Assembly (NCBI GenBank): GCA_963728495.1
Contig: CAVSKI010000007.1
Coordinates: 372,001 to 436,000, forward strand
Direction: 5' to 3'
DNA from: JACVRW01 sp963728495
GTDB taxonomy: Bacteria > Actinomycetota > Thermoleophilia > Solirubrobacterales > Thermoleophilaceae
DNA: 64,000 nucleotides
A program made the position numbers and the translations under genes. Position 1 is the stretch's first letter. Each line of letters opens with the position of its first letter. The notes under the pieces are model-generated. The model ran no database searches and was not told where the DNA came from. It worked only from the letters and a program-made list of their open reading frames with translations. Below are positions 58,839 to 64,000 of the stretch, piece after piece.

Positions 58839-61800
58839 CTAGGCGCTGAGCGTCAACCGCCGCGGGCTCTGGCGAAAGCCCAGCTCGATCAGCAGCGCAC
58901 CCACCTCGCTGCCTACCACCGGCTCGCCGTCGAAGCGCTCGATGCCCAGCCGCGGCACCCGCCCGCGCTTGACGGCCTCGGCCAGGGCCTCCAGCGCCGG
59001 AGCCAGCCACTCGTCAGCCGGCTTGCGCAGAGCCAGCAGCCCCTTGCCGCCCCGCTCGACGTAGAGCACGGGCTCGGCGTCGAGTGAGATCACGTAGGCC
59101 CCGGCCACGCGCGCCGGGCGCCGGCCGCCGCCATCGGGCGCGTCCTCGCGCCTGGGCCACGGCAGAGTGGCGCCCCAGGGGTTGGCCGGGTCGGTGGCGG
59201 CCAGCACCAGGGGGCCGGCGGGCTCGTCCGAGCGCAGGCCGCGCAGCCGCTCGATCGCCGCGGCCAACGCGAATTGCGCTCCGCCCAGCCCCTCCACGAA
59301 ATACCCGCGGCGCGCCGTGCCCAGCGTCTCCAGGTTTCCCAGCTCTCCGTAGAGGCTCGCGAATCCACCCGGGACGCCCTCGGCCAGCACGGTCTCGCGC
59401 GTGACGATGCCGTAGCGCTCCAGCAGCAGCTCGGACAGGGCGCGCAGGCGCGGCCCGTGGGCGGGGGCGTCGGCGAACAGAGGAGCGGTGAGCGACCAGC
59501 GCCCCTGTACCTGCGGTGCTCCAGGCCGCCGGCGCCGGGCGAAGCGCCGCCCGTTGTCCCGGCTGCCCTTGGCCAGAGCAAGGCGTGGCGCGCGCAGCGG
59601 AGCGAAGGCGTCGTTGGTCACCTCGCCCGCCCAGGCGAGATCCCACAGAGCCTCCTGCAGCTCGACCGGCTCGGTGTCTCCGATGTCGGCCAGGAGGTCC
59701 GACCAGAACGCCGCCCCTCCAGACAGGCGCTCGCGCAGTCGGTCGTGAAGCGGTTCGGCCGGCGCCTCGCCCTTGAACGGGGGCGGCCCCAGCCAGCGCG
59801 CGTCGTCGCGGAAGTAGAGAGCCACCCGGCCGGAGCGCCGCCCCAGGGCGCCGGCGCCCACCCAGACCAGCTCGCCGCCGGCGCACAGCTGATCCATCCA
59901 CGACGGGGAGTAGGCGCCCACGCGGCGGGGCAGCACGTCGCGCTCCCACACCTCGGGAGCGAGGGCCAGCCCCTGCAGGGGAACGAGCAGCTCGCGCAGG
60001 CGATCCACGCCGGCCCCGCCGGGCGGCGCGGCGTCCACGCCCTGCCAGGCGGGCAGGAAGCGAGCGAGCGCCCGTTGCTCGGCCGGCTCGACCTCCTTGC
60101 GCAGCGTGGCCAGCGAAGCGCGTCGCAGCCGGCGCAGCACATCGGTATCGCACCACTCGCGCTCGCTGCCGCCCGGCCGCAGCTCTCCGCGCACGAGGTC
60201 ACCGGCCGCCTCGAGCTCGCGCAGGACCGGGCCGAAGTCGACTCCGTAGCGCCCCGAGGCATCCGCGGTCGTGAACGGGCCGTGGGTGCGCGCGAAGCGC
60301 CGGGCGAGTCGCAGCAGTGGCTCCTCGATCTCCTCCAGGAACACGGCGGGCAGGCCGCCGGGGGGGACCGCGCCGAGAGCGTCGCGGTACAGACCGGCGT
60401 CCTCCGAGGCGATCCAGCGGTCCTCGCCGCCGATCCGCATCCGCACCGCCCGCCGCTCCTTCTCCAGGTCGGACAGCATCCGGGCGGCCGACACTGCGGC
60501 CAGGCAGCGCGCCTGGGCCTCATCAGCGGTCAGGTCACCCACGGCGCGCAGCGCGTCGTGCAGGCCGTCGGCATTCGCCGCCCGGGTCCGCTCGCTCACC
60601 CGCTGCAGGTCCGCCTCCACCTCTTCCAGCGCGCCGGCATCGATCAGCTCGCGCAGTTCCTCTTGGCCGAGCAGCTCGCGCAGCAGGTCACGGTCGAGCG
60701 ACAAGGCCGCCGCGCGCCGCTCGGCGTTGGGGGTGTCGCCCTCATACATGTAGGTGGCGACGTAGTCGAAGAGCAGCGACGAGGCGAACGGCGACGCGCG
60801 CCCGGTCTCCACCTCCACGAGCGAGAGCTCGCGGGTGTGCAGCCCCTGCAGCAGAGCCTCGAGCCCGGGAAGGTCGAACACGTCGCGCAGGCACTCGCGA
60901 TAGGTCTCCAACACGATCGGGAACTGGCCGTAGCGCTTGGCCACCTCGAGCAGCGACTGGGCCTTCAGTCGCTGTTGCCAGAGCGGCGTGCGCTTGCCCG
61001 GGCGCGCGCGCGGGAGCAACAGTGCGCGGGCGGCGTTCTCGCGAAAGCGCGCGCCGAACAGCGCCGATCCCGACAGCTCGCGCACCACCAGCTCCTCGAG
61101 CTCGTCGGGCGCCACGAGCACCAGCTCGGCCCCGGGCGGCTCGTCCGCGTCGGGCAGGTGGACGATGATGCCGTCGTCGGACCAGATGGCGTCGGACTCG
61201 AGGCCGAACTCGTCGCGGATGCGGGCCGAAAGGGCGAGCGCCCAGGCCGCGTGGACCCGCCCGCCGTAGGGCGAGAGCACGCAGAGGCGCCAGTCGCCGA
61301 TCTCGTCGCGGAAGCGCTCGATCACGATCGTGCGGTCGCTGGGCACCACGCGGGTGGCGTCGCGCTGCTCGCGCAGATAGGTCGAGAGGTTGTCGGCCGC
61401 GCGCCGGTCGAGGTCGTACTCCTTCGCCAGCTCGGCCGGATCGCGCTCAACCGATTCGCGGGCAAACGCGCCGATGGCCTCGCCGAGCTCCTTGGGGCGT
61501 CCGATGCCGTCGCCGCGCCAGAAGGGCACGGCGCCGGGAGCGCCGGGGGCGGGAGTCACGATCACCCGGTCGCGGGTGATCTCCTCGATCCGCCAGGTCG
61601 AGGCGCCGAGCAGGAAGGTCTGGCCCGGACGCGCCTCGTAGACCATCTCCTCGTCGAGCTCGCCCACCCGCCGCCCGTCGGGGAGGTGCACTCCGTAGAG
61701 GCCGCGGTCGGGAATCGTGCCGGCGTTGGTCACGGCCAGCTGCAGCGCGCCCTTGCGCGCGCGCACCGTGTCCTCCACCCGATCCCAGACGATGCGCGGG

Positions 61801-63278
61801 CGCAGCTCGGCGAACTCCTCCGAGGGATAGCGCCCGTCGAGCATGTCGAGGACCGAGTCGAGCAGCGGGCGGCCCAAATCGGCGAAGGGATGGGCGTGGC
61901 GCACCACCTCGTGCATCTCGGGCACCTTCCACTCGTCCCCGGTCGCCGTCATGGCCACGATCTGCTGGGCCAGCACGTCGAGCGGGTTGCGCGGAACGAC
62001 GGTGGGCTCGATGTCGCCGTCGCGCATGCGCTTGACCACCACCGCGCACTCGAGCAGGTCGGCGCGGAACTTGGGAAAGATGCGTCCGCGCGACACGTCG
62101 CCCACGTTGTGACCGGCGCGCCCGATGCGCTGCAGCCCCGCTGTGACCGACTTCGGGGACTCGACCTGGATCACGAGATCTACCGCGCCCATGTCGATAC
62201 CCAGTTCGAGCGATGACGTGGCCACCAGGCAGGGCAGCTGTCCCGACTTGAGCAGGTCCTCGACCACGAGGCGCTCCTCGCGTGCCAGCGATCCGTGATG
62301 CGCTCGCGCAAGGTATACGGGCTTCTCGAGGCCCTCGGAGGCGAGCTCGTTGAGCCTGACGGCCAATCGCTCGGCGCCGCGCCGGCTGTTCACGAAGATG
62401 ATCGTCGATCGGTGCTGCTTGACCAGCTCGAGCAGCTCCGGGTAGATGGCGGGCCAGATCGAGCGCGAGGTGACCGCCGACGTGCCGCCGAGTCCGTCGC
62501 CCACCAAGTCGCCTCCGCCGGCCGCGGTGCCCATGCCGCCCACGGCGGGGTCGGTCACGTCGTGGGCATCGGGCTCGCGCATGTTTTCCACCGGCACCTG
62601 GATCTTCAGGTCGAGCGGCTTGCGCACTCCGGCGTCGACGATCTTGCAGCGGCGACCGGTACCCACGAGGAAGCGCCCGACCTCCTCCAGCGGACGCTGA
62701 GTGGCCGACAGCCCGATGCGCTGCACCTCATGGCTTGACACATGCTCGAGACGCTCCAGGGTCAGCGCGAGGTGGGCACCGCGCTTGGTGCGGGCCACGG
62801 CATGGATCTCGTCGACGATCACGGAATCGGTGTCGACCAGGAACTCACGCGCCTTGGAGGTGAGCATCAGGTACAGCGACTCGGGGGTGGTGATGAGCAC
62901 GTCGGGCGGCTTGCGCAGCATCGCCTGGCGCTCCTTCTGCGGCGTATCGCCGGTGCGGATCGCCACCGAGATGTCCCCGCCTATGCCCTTGAGCGGCGCG
63001 CGCAGGTTCTTCTCCACGTCATAGGAGAGCGCCTTCAGCGGCGAGACGTAGACCAGCCGGCCCCGCCCCGGATCGGCCACGAGGCGGTCGAGCCCCCAGA
63101 GGAAGGCCGCGAGCGTCTTTCCCGACCCGGTGGGAGCCGACACGAGCACGTTTTCACCGCTCGCGATCGCCGGCCAGGCCTGTGCCTGGGCCTCGGTGGG
63201 CCGCTCGAACGAACGGGTGAACCAGTCACGGACCTGCGGGGTGAACGATGCGAGCGGATCGGAAGCCACGCGACCCAC
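58839..63278 (-). CDS. lhr: Large helicase-related protein Lhr
   Basis: A 1479-residue superfamily 2 DNA helicase of the full-length Lhr type, a 3'-5' translocase linked to DNA repair. The ATPase shows APTGSGKTLAAFLWGLD (Walker A), VIVDEIHAVARTKRGAHLALTLERL (DEIH), GLSATQRPLEE, and in domain 2 SSLELGIDMGAVDLVIQVESP and LQRIGRAGHNVGDVSRG. After residue 470 come the winged-helix and large Lhr-specific C-terminal region. A second start, GTG 63269, fits a TACGCT box ten bases upstream. No frame breaks were seen along 4.4 kb. Divergent from the lipoprotein gene by 29 bp. Confidence 0.95.
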   Translation of the reverse strand: MGRVASDPLASFTPQVRDWFTRSFERPTEAQAQAWPAIASGENVLVSAPTGSGKTLAAFLWGLDRLVADPGRGRLVYVSPLKALSYDVEKNLRAPLKGIGGDISVAIRTGDTPQKERQAMLRKPPDVLITTPESLYLMLTSKAREFLVDTDSVIVDEIHAVARTKRGAHLALTLERLEHVSSHEVQRIGLSATQRPLEEVGRFLVGTGRRCKIVDAGVRKPLDLKIQVPVENMREPDAHDVTDPAVGGMGTAAGGGDLVGDGLGGTSAVTSRSIWPAIYPELLELVKQHRSTIIFVNSRRGAERLAVRLNELASEGLEKPVYLARAHHGSLAREERLVVEDLLKSGQLPCLVATSSLELGIDMGAVDLVIQVESPKSVTAGLQRIGRAGHNVGDVSRGRIFPKFRADLLECAVVVKRMRDGDIEPTVVPRNPLDVLAQQIVAMTATGDEWKVPEMHEVVRHAHPFADLGRPLLDSVLDMLDGRYPSEEFAELRPRIVWDRVEDTVRARKGALQLAVTNAGTIPDRGLYGVHLPDGRRVGELDEEMVYEARPGQTFLLGASTWRIEEITRDRVIVTPAPGAPGAVPFWRGDGIGRPKELGEAIGAFARESVERDPAELAKEYDLDRRAADNLSTYLREQRDATRVVPSDRTIVIERFRDEIGDWRLCVLSPYGGRVHAAWALALSARIRDEFGLESDAIWSDDGIIVHLPDADEPPGAELVLVAPDELEELVVRELSGSALFGARFRENAARALLLPRARPGKRTPLWQQRLKAQSLLEVAKRYGQFPIVLETYRECLRDVFDLPGLEALLQGLHTRELSLVEVETGRASPFASSLLFDYVATYMYEGDTPNAERRAAALSLDRDLLRELLGQEELRELIDAGALEEVEADLQRVSERTRAANADGLHDALRAVGDLTADEAQARCLAAVSAARMLSDLEKERRAVRMRIGGEDRWIASEDAGLYRDALGAVPPGGLPAVFLEEIEEPLLRLARRFARTHGPFTTADASGRYGVDFGPVLRELEAAGDLVRGELRPGGSEREWCDTDVLRRLRRASLATLRKEVEPAEQRALARFLPAWQGVDAAPPGGAGVDRLRELLVPLQGLALAPEVWERDVLPRRVGAYSPSWMDQLCAGGELVWVGAGALGRRSGRVALYFRDDARWLGPPPFKGEAPAEPLHDRLRERLSGGAAFWSDLLADIGDTEPVELQEALWDLAWAGEVTNDAFAPLRAPRLALAKGSRDNGRRFARRRRPGAPQVQGRWSLTAPLFADAPAHGPRLRALSELLLERYGIVTRETVLAEGVPGGFASLYGELGNLETLGTARRGYFVEGLGGAQFALAAAIERLRGLRSDEPAGPLVLAATDPANPWGATLPWPRREDAPDGGGRRPARVAGAYVISLDAEPVLYVERGGKGLLALRKPADEWLAPALEALAEAVKRGRVPRLGIERFDGEPVVGSEVGALLIELGFRQSPRRLTLSA

Positions 63279-63279
63279 G

Positions 63280-63298
63280 AGCGTACCGTGTGGATAGT
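63280..63298. promoter_or_regulatory. Divergent -10 candidates for lhr and the lipoprotein gene
   Basis: TACGCT on the minus strand (63285-63280) is ten bases from GTG 63269 of lhr. GATAGT on the plus strand (63293-63298) is nine bases from GTG 63308. The boxes are adjacent rather than overlapping. Confidence 0.33.
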
Positions 63299-63307
63299 CT
63301 CGGCAGC

Positions 63308-63601
63308 GTGAAAGTCACCCGCTCCCTGGTCCTCCTCGTCTCCGCTGTGGCCTTTGCTCTCCCCGGCTGCGGGGACGAGGTCGACGGTGCCGCCGACGAC
63401 GTGCAGAACCAGTTGGAGGAAGCGGGCCGGGACCTCCAGAAGCAGGGCCGTGAGCTGCGTGAGGACATCAAGGATGGCGCCTCGGAGCAGGAGATCCGCA
63501 ACCGGCTCGACGACCTCGAGCAGGAGGCTCGCGAGGAAGGCCAGGCGGCCGAGAAGGATTTCCAGGAGCTCAGAAAGGATGTCGAGAGCGAGCTCCCCTG
63601 A
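63308..63601 (+). CDS. Small coiled-coil lipoprotein
   Basis: A 97-residue protein with a lipoprotein signal (SLVLLVSAVAFALPGC, lipobox LPGC near residue 20). The rest is an entirely charged helix of about 75 residues (DDVQNQLEEAGRDLQKQGRELRED...), predicted to be a coiled coil on the outer side of the membrane. It is similar in design to murein-lipoprotein-like and other small actinobacterial lipoproteins. GTG 63308 is the natural start for the signal. Function unknown. Confidence 0.78.
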   Translation: MKVTRSLVLLVSAVAFALPGCGDEVDGAADDVQNQLEEAGRDLQKQGRELREDIKDGASEQEIRNRLDDLEQEAREEGQAAEKDFQELRKDVESELP

Positions 63602-63651
63602 GGGCGCCGGCGCGCGCCGCATCCTTCCGCCGAGGCGCGTGTTGGAGGGAC

Positions 63652-64000
63652 ATGCGCACCAGCCTGGCCCTCGCCATCCTCCTCCTGCTCGCCCTGACCC
63701 CGGCGGCGGCGGCCAAGCCGAACATCGTGGTCCTGATGACCGACGACCAGACGCTCGCCTCGATGTCGGTGATGACCCAGACCAACCGGCTGATCGGTGA
63801 CCAGGGCACGACCTTCACGCGCAGCTTCGTCAACTACTCACTGTGCTGTCCCTCTCGCGCGACCCTCTACACGGGTCAGTACGCCCACAACCACGGCGTG
63901 CTGGGCAACGGTCCCCCGCTCGGTGGCTACACGCGTCTCGACAAGACGAACTGGCTGCCGCTCTGGCTGCAGGCCGCGGGCTACCGGACCATGCACGTGG
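63652..64000 (+). CDS. Exported sulfatase, N-terminal part (runs off the window)
   Basis: The first 116 residues of a type I sulfatase. A signal peptide (RTSLALAILLLLALTPAAAA) leads into KPNIVVLMTDDQT with the metal-binding Asp pair, and the signature C65-C66-P-S-R (LCCPSRATLYTGQYAHNHG) in which C65 would be converted to formylglycine. ATG 63652 has a GGAGGG ribosome site. The downstream part is cut by the window, so the metal site and substrate cannot be judged. An anaerobic or FGE-type maturase must exist elsewhere. Confidence 0.92.
   Translation, partial: MRTSLALAILLLLALTPAAAAKPNIVVLMTDDQTLASMSVMTQTNRLIGDQGTTFTRSFVNYSLCCPSRATLYTGQYAHNHGVLGNGPPLGGYTRLDKTNWLPLWLQAAGYRTMHV

Noticed and set aside
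59274..62216. 980-codon open frame antisense to lhr
   Set aside because: Same shadow effect; the lhr frame carries all helicase motifs without interruption.

Overview
The window is about 70 percent G+C, tightly packed with genes on both strands, and reads as the chromosome of a high-GC actinobacterium. Class Thermoleophilia (Solirubrobacterales relatives) is my best guess. The grounds are a type-2-like IleRS, a PAC2-family protein, a TIGR03624-type metalloprotease, a DDN-family (F420-type) reductase, two CIRCE-controlled groES/groL genes, a Ku/split-LigD operon and many secreted CAP-domain proteins. The taxonomic call is inference. I see no rRNA, tRNA, CRISPR array, phage or complete insertion sequence.

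Layout. 1-5.4 kb: end-truncated fumC, a zinc-ribbon/PAS-like protein, a MerR regulator, a 71-residue basic protein, a DUF4386 membrane protein, a VOC protein, a MarR regulator and a secreted CAP protein. 5.5-15 kb: ileS, a small membrane protein, trxA, a dolichyl-phosphate-sugar-synthase-type GT2, polX, a membrane protein joined to a trehalose-phosphatase-like gene, a STAS anti-anti-sigma protein and an amidohydrolase. 15-26 kb: an 886-residue PAS/coiled-coil/PAS protein, an OB/HD nuclease-like protein, PAC2, a frameshifted UvrD/RecB-type helicase-nuclease, an inositol monophosphatase, a flavodoxin-like reductase, topoisomerase IB, and a second CAP protein. 26-32 kb: HAD phosphatase, NTF2-like protein, and an NHEJ operon (ligD PE-ligase, ku, ligD polymerase) followed by a broken VOC gene and a zinc metalloprotease. 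32-37 kb: histone-H1-like basic protein, Mrp, 7Fe ferredoxin, molybdopterin oxidoreductase, methyltransferase, NAD(P)-binding protein. 37-42.5 kb: a looser accessory stretch (broken hypothetical, DDN-like, alpha/beta hydrolase, NTF2-like, DUF5937/ArsR, DHFR-like, PNPOx-like). 42.5-49.7 kb: aldehyde dehydrogenase, groL-groES, a four-gene repair-flavoured operon under a Crp-like regulator, and threonine dehydratase. 49.7-64 kb: secreted glycosidase, psuG-psuK, a non-coding stretch with a nested inverted repeat, an ECF sigma/DUF4349 pair facing two secreted paralogues, GDPD, Nei-type glycosylase, M1-like peptidase, the large helicase Lhr, a small lipoprotein and the start of a sulfatase.

Three themes stand out. 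First, at least nineteen start codons have a TANNNT-like -10 hexamer only 6-10 bases upstream, which suggests that leaderless or near-leaderless transcription is common here. Four divergent pairs with 17-29 bp between their starts have overlapping, opposed -10 boxes. Second, four genes carry a one-base frame disruption of the same sense, so either the assembly has indel errors or several genes are decaying. Third, DNA and macromolecule repair genes are dense: PolX, Ku/LigD, Nei, Lhr, the helicase-nuclease, topoisomerase IB, Pcm and Nudix. The best candidates for something undescribed are the 356-bp structured intergenic region at 52.7-53.05 kb, the PAS/coiled-coil/PAS protein, the palindrome-controlled H1-like gene, and the ECF/DUF4349/secreted-paralogue module.
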